This document shows, piece by piece, positions 53,520-63,174 of a stretch of DNA of 64,000 bases; the first letter of the stretch is position 1; each line of letters opens with the position of its first letter. This DNA comes from Candidatus Thiodiazotropha sp. (ex Myrtea sp. 'scaly one' KF741663) (GTDB lineage: Bacteria; Pseudomonadota; Gammaproteobacteria; Chromatiales; Chromatiaceae). Location: assembly GCA_025655555.1 (NCBI GenBank), contig JAHXIQ010000001.1, positions 372,001 to 436,000 of the forward strand, in the 5' to 3' direction. Made by a program: the position numbers and the translations under genes. A model generated the notes under the pieces. It was not told the DNA's origin. It did not search any database and worked only from the letters and a program-made list of their open reading frames with translations.

Positions 53520-53987
53520 CTAAAGCTCAAGCGACATCACCACCGCATCCTCACGGGCTCGATCTGCCGCCGGATAGTAGCTTTCACGCTGGCCGATCTC
53601 CACAAACCCGAGATCCTCATATAGTTTCAGTGCTGCCAGATTACTTGACCTGACCTCCAGGTACGCAGTCTCCGCCCCGTGCTGGCGGGCTATTTTCAGC
53701 AGGCGTTGGATCAGCTTGTTGCCGAGCCCTTTACGCTGCCACTTGGGATGGATGCAAAGGTTAAGTATGTGGGACTCATCGATCACCACCGACATGACAC
53801 CATAACCGATCACCACTTCATCAAGCAGTATTACCCAGCAGCAGTAACCGACCCGCAGGCAATCCTGAAAAATGCCCAGGGTCCAGGGAAAGGGATAGAC
53901 TGCCTCTTCGATGGCTATCACCTGTGCCAGATCCTCCTGCTGCATTGGACGCAGACTCAGGAGCGGATCGCGCAACAGGGCGCTCAC
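53520..53987 (-). CDS. rimI: Ribosomal protein S18 alanine N-acetyltransferase RimI
   Basis: The 155-residue GNAT enzyme acetylates the N-terminal Ala of ribosomal protein S18. EEAVYPFPWTLGIFQDCLRVGY (about 28-49) and the acetyl-CoA loop LCIHPKWQRKGLGNKLIQRLL (about 82-102) are typical RimI features, and YLEVRSSNLAALKLYEDLGF follows. The ATG overlaps the upstream uracil-DNA glycosylase stop by 4 bp, so translation is coupled. The udg-rimI pairing is common in gammaproteobacteria. Confidence 0.95.
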   Translation of the reverse strand: MSALLRDPLLSLRPMQQEDLAQVIAIEEAVYPFPWTLGIFQDCLRVGYCCWVILLDEVVIGYGVMSVVIDESHILNLCIHPKWQRKGLGNKLIQRLLKIARQHGAETAYLEVRSSNLAALKLYEDLGFVEIGQRESYYPAADRAREDAVVMSLEL

Positions 53988-54751
53988 GCAGATGCTCCTC
54001 GCAGACTGGAAAGTGCCAGTTGTAGATCCTGCCAGGATTTGGCTTTCTGTTCGGGTGAGCGTAATAAGTAGGCTGGATGATAGGTAACCACCAAGGGAAT
54101 ATTCTGCTCCCCAAACCGATGTACACGACCCCGCAGCTTGCCTACGGTGATATCGGTCTTGAGCAGATTCTGTGCCGCGATCCGGCCCACTGCGAGTATC
54201 AAACCAGGTTGGATCAGCTCAATCTGGCGCGCCAGATAAGGCTCACAGCTCAGAGTCTCTTCCGCTTTCGGATCCCGGTTGTTGGGCGGGCGACATTTGA
54301 CGATGTTGGCGATAAAGACCGATTCTCTCTGGTAGCCCATGGCCAGCAGCATGGCATTGAGCAGCTGCCCCGCACGCCCGACAAAAGGCTCCCCCTGACG
54401 ATCCTCGTCGGCGCCGGGTGCCTCACCGATGACCAGTAGATCAGCCTGGGTATTGCCCACTCCAAAAACCGTTTGGGTGCAGCCAGCGCGTAATTCACAA
54501 GCACGGCAGTCCCTCACGCAATCGCGTAACGCCTGCCAATCCATTTGATCGACAGCGTGGTTTCGGGATGTGGTGGAAGATTGAGCAGGTGGTTCAATAG
54601 CGGGTTGCTGAGAAACCTGATTTACCACCGCCTCAGCAACCGTTTCCTCTGCCTGCTCTGGCACAAGATCCCGGCGTTGCCACACCGAGATACCCATGGC
54701 TTTTAAATACTGTCTGCGGTTCAGCTCATCCATCGCCGGCAAATCACTCAC
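53984..54751 (-). CDS. Family 4 [4Fe-4S] uracil-DNA glycosylase
   Basis: The 255-residue protein removes uracil from DNA. The C-terminal domain (about 80-255) has the cluster cysteines [10 protein letters not shown] (about 87-96) and two more, in [18 protein letters not shown]. The active-site [23 protein letters not shown] (about 114-136) is diagnostic of family 4 (TTUDGA-type). The N-terminal 75 residues are a Gln/Ala-rich extension that starts [16 protein letters not shown], also seen in gammaproteobacterial homologues. It overlaps leuA by 4 bp upstream and rimI by 4 bp downstream. Confidence 0.95.
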   Translation of the reverse strand: MSDLPAMDELNRRQYLKAMGISVWQRRDLVPEQAEETVAEAVVNQVSQQPAIEPPAQSSTTSRNHAVDQMDWQALRDCVRDCRACELRAGCTQTVFGVGNTQADLLVIGEAPGADEDRQGEPFVGRAGQLLNAMLLAMGYQRESVFIANIVKCRPPNNRDPKAEETLSCEPYLARQIELIQPGLILAVGRIAAQNLLKTDITVGKLRGRVHRFGEQNIPLVVTYHPAYLLRSPEQKAKSWQDLQLALSSLRGASA

Positions 54752-56298
54752 ACATTGCCGTTCTGCGGATGAGCTTTTGTAGGCGGTTCAAGAATCTTGT
54801 TCACCGCATTAATGTAGGCTTTGGCCGAAGCGATGACGATATCGGTATCGGCACCCTGCCCGTTGACGATCCTGCCCCCTTTTTCCAGGCGGACAGTCAC
54901 CTCGCCCTGGGCATCTGTACCGCTGGTGATGTTGTTGACCGAGTAGAGCTGCAACTGGGTACCACTGTTGACGATGCTTTCAATCGATTTAAAAGCCGCG
55001 TCAACGGGACCGCCGCCAACCGCCTCACCCGGCTCCTCCTCTCCATCGAGGCTGATAACCAGATGTGCCCTTGGCGTCTCGCCAGTCTCTGAACAGACCT
55101 TCAGGGAGATCAGTTTGACCCGCTCATTGACTGATTCAGTTCTGGTGTCGGTCACCAGGGCCTGCAGATCCTCATCGAAGATCTCATGCTTCTTGTCCGC
55201 CAGATCCTTGAACCGGGAGAAGGCGGCATTCAGTTCCTCTTCCGAATCGAAGCTGATGCCGAGACCCTCCAGACGGGTGCGAAACGCATTGCGCCCCGAG
55301 TGCTTACCCAACACCATGCGGTTCTGGCTCCAACCTACATCTTCCGCACGCATGATCTCGTAGGTTTCGCGGGACTTAAGCACGCCATCCTGATGAATGC
55401 CCGACTCGTGTGCGAAGGCATTGGCGCCCACGATGGCCTTGTTGGGTTGCACCGGAAAGCCGGTGATGTTGGAGACCAGCTTGGAGCAAGTAACGATCTG
55501 CGTGGTGTCCAGTTCTGTATGGCAGGAAAAGATATCGGGCCGGGTGCGCACCGCCATCACGATCTCTTCCAGGGAGGCGTTACCTGCCCGCTCGCCCAAT
55601 CCGTTGATGGTGCACTCTACCTGACGAGCGCCGTTGCCGACGGCTGACAGAGAATTTGCCACAGCCAGTCCCAGATCATTGTGACAATGCACCGAGAAAA
55701 CCGCTTTGTCGGCGTTCGGAATGCGTTCTCGCAAGGTCCTGATCATATCGCCGAACTGATGGGGCATGGCATAACCCACTGTATCGGGAACATTCAAGGT
55801 CGTGGCGCCGGCATCGATCACCGCCTCGAAGATTCGGCACAGAAAATCGATCTCGGAGCGACCCGCATCCTCAGCGGAAAACTCCACGTTGTCAGTAAAC
55901 TGCCGGGCACGCTTGACCGCGTGAACGGCCTGGGCAACGACTTCGTCCGGTTGCATGCGCAGTTTTTGCTGCATATGGATCGGTGAGGTAGCAATGAAGG
56001 TGTGGATGCGACCCGAGTTTGCTTCGCGCAAAGCTTCACCCGCCCGGTCGATATCCTTATCCAGTGCACGAGCCAAACCACAAACCGTAGAATCTTTGAC
56101 TGCCTTGGCAACCGCAGCAACGGCCTCGAAATCGCCGGGACTGGCGATGGGAAATCCTGCCTCAATCACATCCACCTGTAGCTTTTCCAGGGCCTTGCCG
56201 ATACGCACCTTCTCATCCTTGGTCATGGAGGCGCCTGGGCTCTGCTCCCCATCACGCAGGGTGGTATCAAAAACAATCAACTGATCTGAATGGCTCAT
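54748..56298 (-). CDS. leuA: 2-isopropylmalate synthase
   Basis: LeuA condenses 2-oxoisovalerate with acetyl-CoA in the first step of leucine synthesis. The 516-residue protein starts with [15 protein letters not shown] (catalytic/metal motif), has [16 protein letters not shown] (metal-binding HxH), [12 protein letters not shown], and a full C-terminal regulatory domain for leucine feedback. It lies 78 bp downstream of pssA, an order frequent in gammaproteobacteria, and overlaps the udg gene. No leader peptide with Leu codons is visible upstream. Confidence 0.98.
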   Translation of the reverse strand: MSHSDQLIVFDTTLRDGEQSPGASMTKDEKVRIGKALEKLQVDVIEAGFPIASPGDFEAVAAVAKAVKDSTVCGLARALDKDIDRAGEALREANSGRIHTFIATSPIHMQQKLRMQPDEVVAQAVHAVKRARQFTDNVEFSAEDAGRSEIDFLCRIFEAVIDAGATTLNVPDTVGYAMPHQFGDMIRTLRERIPNADKAVFSVHCHNDLGLAVANSLSAVGNGARQVECTINGLGERAGNASLEEIVMAVRTRPDIFSCHTELDTTQIVTCSKLVSNITGFPVQPNKAIVGANAFAHESGIHQDGVLKSRETYEIMRAEDVGWSQNRMVLGKHSGRNAFRTRLEGLGISFDSEEELNAAFSRFKDLADKKHEIFDEDLQALVTDTRTESVNERVKLISLKVCSETGETPRAHLVISLDGEEEPGEAVGGGPVDAAFKSIESIVNSGTQLQLYSVNNITSGTDAQGEVTVRLEKGGRIVNGQGADTDIVIASAKAYINAVNKILEPPTKAHPQNGNV

Positions 56299-56376
56299 TT
56301 ACTGACTCTCCGGCCGTTTTGAATCGACTGCCGCGTTATATTTTGTATCACATTGACAGCAATCGAGTTGTCACGA

Positions 56377-57156
56377 TTATTCCTCTGATTCCGTCTCATC
56401 GGGATGATCCGTACCTGTTCGATGTTCACGATGCTTACGTAACAAGAACAGTGTCAGTACCGGACCTGAAACAGCATAGGTGAGAGCCATCAGGAACAAT
56501 ACGGTGGGCGGATGGGTCTGGATAATGGCCAGGACCACCATGACCACCACCAATACGATGAATGGCACCTTACCGTGAAAATCGATATCTTTGAAACTAT
56601 GGTAGCGAAAATTACTCACCATCAGCAGGCCAGCCAAGGTAGTCAGAATGGCAGCAGGCCAGGCGATCGTCTCTCCCGCGATACCATAATCCACACCGAG
56701 CCAGACACCACCAGCGACAATGGCCGCCGCCGGGGGACTGGGCAGCCCCTGAAAATATTTTTTGTCGGCGGTATCGACCTGGGTATTGAACCGGGCCAGG
56801 CGAAGCGCACCACTGGCAGTAAAGATAAAAGCCGCGAGCCAGCCCAGCTTACCCAAATCACTCAGCGCCCAGATATAGACCACAAGCGCCGGTGCAAGAC
56901 CGAAGGAGACCATATCGGAAAGACTGTCGTATTCGGCGCCGAAAGTGCTCTGGGTTTTGGTCAACCTGGCAATCCGGCCATCCATCCCATCCAGCAACAT
57001 AGCCACAAAAATGGCCACGGCAGCCGTCTCAAACTTTCCGTTGACTGCGGCGAGGATGGCATAGAATCCGGCAAACAGCGCCGCCGTGGTAAGCAGATTC
57101 GGCAGTAGATAGATGCCCCGCCTGGGCTTTTTTGCCGTGTTCTGTGCCTTATCCAT
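56377..57156 (-). CDS. pssA: CDP-diacylglycerol-serine O-phosphatidyltransferase
   Basis: PssA makes phosphatidylserine, the precursor of phosphatidylethanolamine. The 259-residue membrane protein has the CDP-alcohol phosphotransferase motif DGMDGRIARLTKTQSTFGAEYDSLSD (about 56-81), with the D-G-x2-A-R-x8-G-x3-D-x3-D pattern, and about seven to eight membrane segments. It is the membrane-bound type, not the soluble E. coli type. It lies upstream of leuA. Confidence 0.96.
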   Translation of the reverse strand: MDKAQNTAKKPRRGIYLLPNLLTTAALFAGFYAILAAVNGKFETAAVAIFVAMLLDGMDGRIARLTKTQSTFGAEYDSLSDMVSFGLAPALVVYIWALSDLGKLGWLAAFIFTASGALRLARFNTQVDTADKKYFQGLPSPPAAAIVAGGVWLGVDYGIAGETIAWPAAILTTLAGLLMVSNFRYHSFKDIDFHGKVPFIVLVVVMVVLAIIQTHPPTVLFLMALTYAVSGPVLTLFLLRKHREHRTGTDHPDETESEE

Positions 57157-57205
57157 AATATTTTTTCACCTGAAACAAAGTCGCCCGCATTATAGCAGGG
57201 GGGTG

Positions 57206-57294
57206 GAGAGTTTTGAGTGATGAGTTTTTAGTGGTGAATTTCTCTATCTGATACATGTGCTGCATCATATTCCCTCACTCAAGACTCAAAACTT
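57206..57294. repeat. Inverted repeat of GAGTTTTGAGT type
   Basis: The arms GAGTTTTGAGTGATGAG (from 57208) and the reverse complement ending at 57294 (CTCACTCAAGACTCAAAACT) pair over about 17 positions with three mismatches. The heptad-like direct units are like those at 1379-1490. It lies between the DUF58 stop and the pssA start. Confidence 0.5.
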
Positions 57295-58598
57295 CAGAGC
57301 CTGCCCGAAGCCTTGACATCAAGATAGGCATTCACCAGCTTGACCGGCAGCTGACGTGGTTCACTGTCGATGATCAGCGCTCCCTGATGCCTCAGTGACT
57401 CATGGGACTGACGCCGGGTAGACAGATAGTCGACAACACCCTGAAACAACAAGGCAGATGAGAGATCATGCACCGGCTGATCGACTGCCCTGTCCAGCGA
57501 TTGCTCCCGCAGATCGGCTATCACCACCAGATGGCGCCGGGAGAGCAGTGCAGCTGCCTTTAGCAGATCCCCACTCTCTTCATTTCGGCTATTGGTTAGG
57601 ATGACAACCAGCGAACGGCGCCGTTGTAGCGGCATCAGCTTGTGAGCGGCGGCCAGATAATCGGCAGCCTGCAGACTGGAATCGAGATCATAGGTACGGT
57701 CCAACAGACGACGCACCACATGCCCACCCTTCATCGGCGGCTGCCATCGAGACATACCGCCAAAGCTGAGAAAACCCACCGCATCACCCTGGCGATCAGC
57801 CACATAGCTCAACAACAACATGGCATTCAGTGCATGATCCAGATGGGCCCCATCTGCGTCCTGATGGCGCATATGCCGACCGCAGTCGAGCATGAATACC
57901 AGCTGTTGGTCCCGCTCGTCCTGATACTCCTTGGAGATCAAACGACGATAGCGGGAGCTCGCCTTCCAATCGATCTGGCGTAACGCATCTCCGGTGCGGT
58001 ACTCCCTCAATTGGTGGAAGTCACTGCCCTCCCCCCGGCGTTGGCGTCGTCTGACACCAATCTGACTCAGATGGTTGTCGGTGGCCAACAGTGCATAGTG
58101 TGCAATCTCCCGAAAATTGGGGAAGACGCGAACGCTGGCGGGCAACTCGATAAACCGCTTCTGGCGCCACAACGCCAGCGGTGATTGCAGCAGCAGATCA
58201 ACGCCCTTAAACAGACCGTCTCCGCGGCGGGTCGGCAAAAGCCGATAACGCACCGTTGCCTGCCTGTCGGCAGGCAGTACAAGGCTGCTCGGCATACCCT
58301 CCGCCTTGAAATCGCCTGGGTGATGATCATGCAGTTGCAGGTCCTGCACAGTGTCAGAATCATTGACCAGCTTCAGACTCACCTCAGACCAGACACCCAC
58401 CGGAATACTGGTGCGCAGATCGCGTTCCACACCCGGGGTCGACTGACCGCGTAGTCTAAAGAGATCCAACAACCCCATGCCCAACAACAAAGCCGCCGCC
58501 AACTTCCAGACACCCGCAAGCGGCGGCAGCCAGATTGCGGCCAGCGCCAGCAACGAGAGCAGCGCCAGTGCTAAAAGTAGTCGGGGCGCGGGGCTCAC
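57294..58598 (-). CDS. DUF58 domain protein of the MoxR cluster
   Basis: The 434-residue protein has two N-terminal membrane segments (LLLALALLSLLALAAIWL, LAGVWKLAAALLLGMGLLDLF) and a DUF58 domain: RGEGSDFHQLREYRTGDALRQIDWKASSRYRRLISKEYQDERDQQLVFMLDCGRHM (about 190-245), which leads into a von Willebrand-like fold. Such proteins act with MoxR ATPases in the assembly of membrane or periplasmic complexes. It overlaps the MoxR gene by 4 bp and is the last gene of the operon. Confidence 0.93.
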   Translation of the reverse strand: MSPAPRLLLALALLSLLALAAIWLPPLAGVWKLAAALLLGMGLLDLFRLRGQSTPGVERDLRTSIPVGVWSEVSLKLVNDSDTVQDLQLHDHHPGDFKAEGMPSSLVLPADRQATVRYRLLPTRRGDGLFKGVDLLLQSPLALWRQKRFIELPASVRVFPNFREIAHYALLATDNHLSQIGVRRRQRRGEGSDFHQLREYRTGDALRQIDWKASSRYRRLISKEYQDERDQQLVFMLDCGRHMRHQDADGAHLDHALNAMLLLSYVADRQGDAVGFLSFGGMSRWQPPMKGGHVVRRLLDRTYDLDSSLQAADYLAAAHKLMPLQRRRSLVVILTNSRNEESGDLLKAAALLSRRHLVVIADLREQSLDRAVDQPVHDLSSALLFQGVVDYLSTRRQSHESLRHQGALIIDSEPRQLPVKLVNAYLDVKASGRL

Positions 58599-59572
58599 TG
58601 TCGGGGCGCGGGAATGTTGTCGAGAAGATCGCGCAGCACATCGTCAGGCTGATAGCCCTCGATCTCCAGATCCGTCGAGAGTCGAATCCTGTGGCGCAGC
58701 ACCGGCAGGGCAGCCGCCTTGATATCATCCGGCGTAACAAATTCACGCTGCTGTAGAAAGGCCTCGGCCCTGGCCGCCCGCAGCAGAGAGATACTCCCGC
58801 GAGGTCCCGGCCCGGCATCGATCCCATTCCAATCCCGTGCCGCCCTGACCAGACGAACCGCGTAATTGACCACCGCCTCATCCATCTGCAGACCGGCGAT
58901 ATGTGCTTGCACCTGTGGAATTTCATCAGCCTTCAACAGCGGTCGGACCGCCGTTGTGTCGAGCTGGTCAGCAACAGATCCCAGGGTGACCTGTTTGACC
59001 ATCTTCTGCTCTTCATCCTCACCGGGATAGTCGATCATGACCTTGAGCAGGAAACGATCGAGTTGCGCCTGGGGCAGCGGATAGGTCCCTTCCTGCTCGA
59101 TGGGATTCTGCGTCGCCAGCACCAGGAAAGGGGGTGCCAGGGGAAACGTCCGTCCCTCGATGGTCACCTGTTGCTCCTGCATGGCTTCCAACAGGGCCGA
59201 TTGTGTCTTGGCCGGGGAGCGGTTGATCTCATCCGCCAGCAACAGGTTGCAGAACACCGGCCCCTTGCGCACACGGAAATTGTCACTCTTCATGTCGAAC
59301 ATGATGTGCCCGGAGATATCGCTCGGCATCATATCCGGGGTGAATTGGATACGGCTGAATTCGCCCTGTACGGCAGCCGCGAGACTGCGCACCAGCAGTG
59401 TCTTGCCAAGACCCGGCACGCCCTCCACCAGCACATGCCCCGCTGAAAGCAGCGCCAGCATCACCTCGTGGATCACCCGTGTCTGTCCGACGACCGCCTT
59501 TGCGATCTCCGTCTCCAGCGCCCGCACCCTTTTCAGCAGGGCCTCGTCGATGCTGTTGTTCTGTTCGTCCAT
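58595..59572 (-). CDS. MoxR-type AAA+ ATPase
   Basis: The 325-residue ATPase has Walker A VEGVPGLGKTLLVRSLA (about 53-69), Walker B LLADEINRSPAKTQSALLEAMQEQQVTIEG (about 112-141), sensor 1 LATQNPIEQEGTYPLPQAQLDRF, and the MoxR sensor-2 region. MoxR proteins act as chaperones for metal insertion or complex maturation, together with DUF58/VWA partners. It overlaps the DUF58 gene and starts 2 bp after the DUF4350 stop. Confidence 0.95.
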   Translation of the reverse strand: MDEQNNSIDEALLKRVRALETEIAKAVVGQTRVIHEVMLALLSAGHVLVEGVPGLGKTLLVRSLAAAVQGEFSRIQFTPDMMPSDISGHIMFDMKSDNFRVRKGPVFCNLLLADEINRSPAKTQSALLEAMQEQQVTIEGRTFPLAPPFLVLATQNPIEQEGTYPLPQAQLDRFLLKVMIDYPGEDEEQKMVKQVTLGSVADQLDTTAVRPLLKADEIPQVQAHIAGLQMDEAVVNYAVRLVRAARDWNGIDAGPGPRGSISLLRAARAEAFLQQREFVTPDDIKAAALPVLRHRIRLSTDLEIEGYQPDDVLRDLLDNIPAPRQ

Positions 59573-59574
59573 TG

Positions 59575-60726
59575 CTATCTCTTCTTGGTTTGTGGGTGCA
59601 ACGCCGATAACAGACGTTGCAGATTTACCGTGGTCTTGATCAATTGTCCGCTCTCACCCTCACGCCCATAGAGCGCCTGCTCTATCGACTGCGGAGTCAG
59701 GCCTGTACGTTCTGCCAGCCACTGGCAGCGGGCCTGAGGTTCCAGTCGTAGCAACAGGGGGTGGCTTGCCAGCCAGCTTTTTTCGACCTGTCTGCGGGCA
59801 CCTTCCAGCAGTCCTGTGGCTGGATCGGTGCGCCAGGCATATTCCGATGCCGCTTTCAGGTGCTCCAGCAGATTTCTGCGTTGTGAATAGGCTAAAAAAC
59901 GGCGCGGGCCGATTCGCTCTGTCATTCTCCACAGCATGAGGATAATCAGCAGCGTCAGACTCGCGATAAGATAGGGTGCCCACTGCCACAGAAGCCGCAG
60001 CAGGGAAGGCATCTGTGTGCTGTATAGCAGCCATGCTTTGTCGTAATCGGCAGTCAGCCTGGCCAGCAGGAGCGCGTTGTCCGAGTCACCTATACGGCTA
60101 TTGTCCCAGTATCGGTTGTCAGTGAGGAAGGTTATCCAACCCTCTCCCCAGGAAAAGATCAGCAGGTTGGGGAAGTCGTCTGCTGGCGCTTCCCAGTATT
60201 CATAGTCAGATTCCACCAGAAACCAACGGTCGGGGTCGAATTCGACAGCCAGCTCCTCATCGTTACCGGGTAGTGCGATGACCCTGGCATCCTCTTCGTC
60301 ATCGCTTTCAATATCTGTCGAACTCAGCTCGATACCAAAGTATTCCAGTAGCGGATGGTTCGTCTCATCATCTATCAAACGCCCGGGACTCACTACCAGA
60401 TGACCGCCACTTTCGACCCATTTCAGCAAGTCTGTCTGGCGCGCCTGGGGCAAAGGGGCACCCAGGTCCTTAACGAAGAGCACGCCGATCTCATCCGGTG
60501 GCGTCGTCAGATAGTGCCGACCCGAACGGCTCTCCACCTGCATGCCCAGACGGTCGAGCAGGCGTTCTGCGGCAAGCCAGGGATTGCGTCGTGCTTCCAC
60601 TGACATATCGCTCCTGACCTCCTTGATCTCTTGCTCGAAATTGGCCCAAAACCAGTAGCCAACACTACCAAATATAAACAGCAACAGGATTAATACAGCA
60701 GCCACTGCGACCCGGTTAGACGTCAT
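59575..60726 (-). CDS. DUF4350 domain protein
   Basis: The 383-residue protein has an N-terminal membrane anchor (VAAVLILLLFIFGSVGYWFW), a DUF4350-type extracytoplasmic domain (about 45-225, with HYLTTPPDEIGVLFVKDLGAPLPQARQTDLLKWVESGGHLVVSPG), a second membrane segment (YLIASLTLLIILMLWRM, about 260) and a cytoplasmic tail ending near SQRRNLLEHLKAAS. The domain looks like a GATase-like fold without catalytic residues. It lies in the MoxR operon, overlapping DUF4129 by 4 bp. Confidence 0.88.
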   Translation of the reverse strand: MTSNRVAVAAVLILLLFIFGSVGYWFWANFEQEIKEVRSDMSVEARRNPWLAAERLLDRLGMQVESRSGRHYLTTPPDEIGVLFVKDLGAPLPQARQTDLLKWVESGGHLVVSPGRLIDDETNHPLLEYFGIELSSTDIESDDEEDARVIALPGNDEELAVEFDPDRWFLVESDYEYWEAPADDFPNLLIFSWGEGWITFLTDNRYWDNSRIGDSDNALLLARLTADYDKAWLLYSTQMPSLLRLLWQWAPYLIASLTLLIILMLWRMTERIGPRRFLAYSQRRNLLEHLKAASEYAWRTDPATGLLEGARRQVEKSWLASHPLLLRLEPQARCQWLAERTGLTPQSIEQALYGREGESGQLIKTTVNLQRLLSALHPQTKKR

Positions 60727-62198
60727 GACTCACCACCGAAGCAAGCCTGCCACTGTTGGCACAAGTCCAGCGCCTGCGTCTTCTCAGGCAGATGGTGACC
60801 ATAGGCCAGCATCAACCAGACCACCGTCAGCCGTGAGAAAAACTCATTCAGCTGATCGCTCAACTGCTCGTCTGCCAGATGGCTACATTCACCTTCGGTA
60901 GCACCGTCAGGTATCTCCATGGCATGTCGGTGCACAAGGGCGGAGAGTGCACCCCGGTAGAGCAGGCTGAATGCCTCTCGATATTCACCGGACTCTATCA
61001 ATTGGGCAGCCAGGGTGGCGGGATCCTCCGGCAGGCTTTCTGGACGCAGGTCAAGACCGGCAATATGTGTCGGCAGGTTGCGATGACCGTTTTCCCCAGC
61101 TTTACCTAATGGCCTCAGATACCCACTGTTCTGTAGAAACCAGTAGATCAAATAGGCCAGCACACCCCCCGCCAGAAGCCACAGGAGAAGTTCGGAAACA
61201 GCAGCAATATTACTGCTGAAACCCTCAAACAGGCTTCTCAGCCACTCCACTAGCCCACTGTTGTCTTCTTCTTCGATCTCACCGATAAACTTCCAGCTTG
61301 TGCGCTCCTCATAGCGACCGAAGTCCTCCTCCGCCAACACCTCATCAATGGTTTCACGCACCAGCTCACGGTCAGACTCCCCTGCCCAAACAAACTCCGC
61401 AGACATCATCGATAACGAGAGGCAGAGCAGCAACACCACTGTCAAACCGCTACCTGAACGGCTCTGCCGATAGCGTTGAGCCATTCGCTTGAGCCCCAGC
61501 TCCAGATCCCAGGCCTCGAGTTCACTGCGCCGGGTGAGATAGAGGGCAAACCCGCCAGCCACATAAAACGGCGCTACCAGGGACATGGCAAACAGTGCAC
61601 AGATCTGGTGAATCCACTCACTGACCACATCGGGCTCCAGCAGATAACTCTGCCAATCGACCCAGAGCAGTTCTTCCGGTATCAGGATCATCAACAGAAA
61701 GATAAAACTGAACTCCAATGCCACCTCGAAGTGGATGCCAATAATCGTCAGCCAGGTACCGGCTTGCCCATTCCGGCCAAGGACACGTATCCGTTGCGTG
61801 CGTGGCTTACCCTTCAGCTTTTCCAGCACAGCCACCGGCATGACAAAGGAACGGGAGGGACTAAAACGTCGCCAGGTCAGATTGGCAAACAAATGCGGCA
61901 GCACGATATGTCGCCAGTGTTTTCGCATCTCCTGCCAGGAAGGCCGCTCATCAAACAACCTGTGTCCCAACCAGTAGAGCAACGGGGGCTCGTACAAGGG
62001 TTTAAACCACCAGAGCAGCACACCCGTGACGATAGGGGTTAAAGGCAGCAAGGTCAGTATCACCATCAGGGGAACCGCACTCACCAGCCAGAGCAGCCAG
62101 AGCGGCACAAACCACTGTCGGGCCAGCATAAATCCGAGATCTATCCCCTCCCAGGCTGAGCGGGGTCGCAGTTTGACGGCAATTCTAGTGAGATCCAC
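60723..62198 (-). CDS. DUF4129 domain membrane protein
   Basis: The 491-residue protein has several N-terminal membrane segments (WFVPLWLLWLVSAVPLMVILTLL, FIFLLMILIPEELLW, SLVAPFYVAGGFALYL), a charged periplasmic loop (about 265-335), a further membrane segment (LLLWLLAGGVLAYLIYWF), and a C-terminal cytoplasmic DUF4129 domain: REAFSLLYRGALSALVHRHAMEIPDGATEGECSHLADEQ (about 408-446). It belongs to the MoxR-DUF58 system. It overlaps the SpoIIM-like gene by 14 bp. Confidence 0.9.
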   Translation of the reverse strand: MDLTRIAVKLRPRSAWEGIDLGFMLARQWFVPLWLLWLVSAVPLMVILTLLPLTPIVTGVLLWWFKPLYEPPLLYWLGHRLFDERPSWQEMRKHWRHIVLPHLFANLTWRRFSPSRSFVMPVAVLEKLKGKPRTQRIRVLGRNGQAGTWLTIIGIHFEVALEFSFIFLLMILIPEELLWVDWQSYLLEPDVVSEWIHQICALFAMSLVAPFYVAGGFALYLTRRSELEAWDLELGLKRMAQRYRQSRSGSGLTVVLLLCLSLSMMSAEFVWAGESDRELVRETIDEVLAEEDFGRYEERTSWKFIGEIEEEDNSGLVEWLRSLFEGFSSNIAAVSELLLWLLAGGVLAYLIYWFLQNSGYLRPLGKAGENGHRNLPTHIAGLDLRPESLPEDPATLAAQLIESGEYREAFSLLYRGALSALVHRHAMEIPDGATEGECSHLADEQLSDQLNEFFSRLTVVWLMLAYGHHLPEKTQALDLCQQWQACFGGES

Positions 62199-63174
62199 CC
62201 TGCCCCCTTCCCATGAAGACGAGATAGAGAATCACCCATAGCCAGAGAATTACCGCGACGCCATATTTGACCTCGGGGGTGAAACCGCTGGATGACCAGA
62301 AGGCTTCGATAAACGCTGCCACCAGCAGCATCAGGGCGGCGCCCATGACCAGCTGCAGCGCCTCTTGGGCATGGTGCTTGAGCGTCTCAAGACGTCCCAT
62401 GGGACCAGGCGCCACGACAGCCTTACCCAGCAGAAGACCCGCAGCGCCGCAGATCACAATGGCGGTCAACTCAAAGGAACCGTGTCCGGAAACGAAGGGC
62501 CAGAAGGTCTCCTGGTAACCGAGTCGGGTCAGATGTCCCGCTACACCGCCAATCACCACACCATTGAAGAGCAGCAAAAAGAGTGTCCCCACCCCCAGCA
62601 AAATGCCCAATGCAAAAGTACGGAAACCGATACCGATGTTGTTCAGAATATAGAAACCGAACATGGTGAAGTCAGTCTCCGAACCCCGCTCGGGTGAACG
62701 TCCCGGATGATCATTCGCCGGGTCGTACGAACTCTCCATCTGCGCCACACTCTGTTCATCCAATACCGTATAGATCAGATCTTCCTGCAGATAACAGCCG
62801 GCCCCCATCAGCAGGGCGGGCAGAAGAAAGGTGAGCAACGAAATATAAAAATAGAAGCGGTTTCTTCTCAGGGCCCGGGGAAATCCGCGAAACAGGAAAT
62901 TGAACAGCCGCCACTGCCAACCTGCTTGTTTGCGATAGAGCAGTGGATGCCCGCGCAGTACCAGACCATGCAGATAAGCCACCAGCGCCGGACTGAAACG
63001 CCGACTACGCGCCAGCGCGTAGTCGCTGCACAAGCGCCGGTAGTGTTGTGGAAATCGCAACTGTTCGCCCAAGTCTTTGCGGCGCTTGCGCTTGGGTCGA
63101 TGCAGATCCTCGATCAGCTCGCCGATCTCCTCCCACAGTGTCTGATTCTCGGCCTCGAAGGCTTCCTGTCGCAT
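62185..63174 (-). CDS. Stage II sporulation protein M-like membrane protein
   Basis: The 329-residue protein has a soluble N-terminal third, with the conserved (W)(E)(E)L..L.(E) region and DYALARSRRFSPALVAYLHGLVLRGHPLLY. It is followed by a SpoIIM/DUF95 membrane domain of about six segments, including ILLGVGTLFLLLFNGVVIGGVAGHL and VSGHGSFELTAIVICGAAGLLLG (the G-H-G-x-x-E motif typical of the family). The organism is not a sporeformer; the family is general and often sits with RDD and MoxR genes. The start directly overlaps the RDD stop. Confidence 0.9.
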   Translation of the reverse strand: MRQEAFEAENQTLWEEIGELIEDLHRPKRKRRKDLGEQLRFPQHYRRLCSDYALARSRRFSPALVAYLHGLVLRGHPLLYRKQAGWQWRLFNFLFRGFPRALRRNRFYFYISLLTFLLPALLMGAGCYLQEDLIYTVLDEQSVAQMESSYDPANDHPGRSPERGSETDFTMFGFYILNNIGIGFRTFALGILLGVGTLFLLLFNGVVIGGVAGHLTRLGYQETFWPFVSGHGSFELTAIVICGAAGLLLGKAVVAPGPMGRLETLKHHAQEALQLVMGAALMLLVAAFIEAFWSSSGFTPEVKYGVAVILWLWVILYLVFMGRGQGGSH

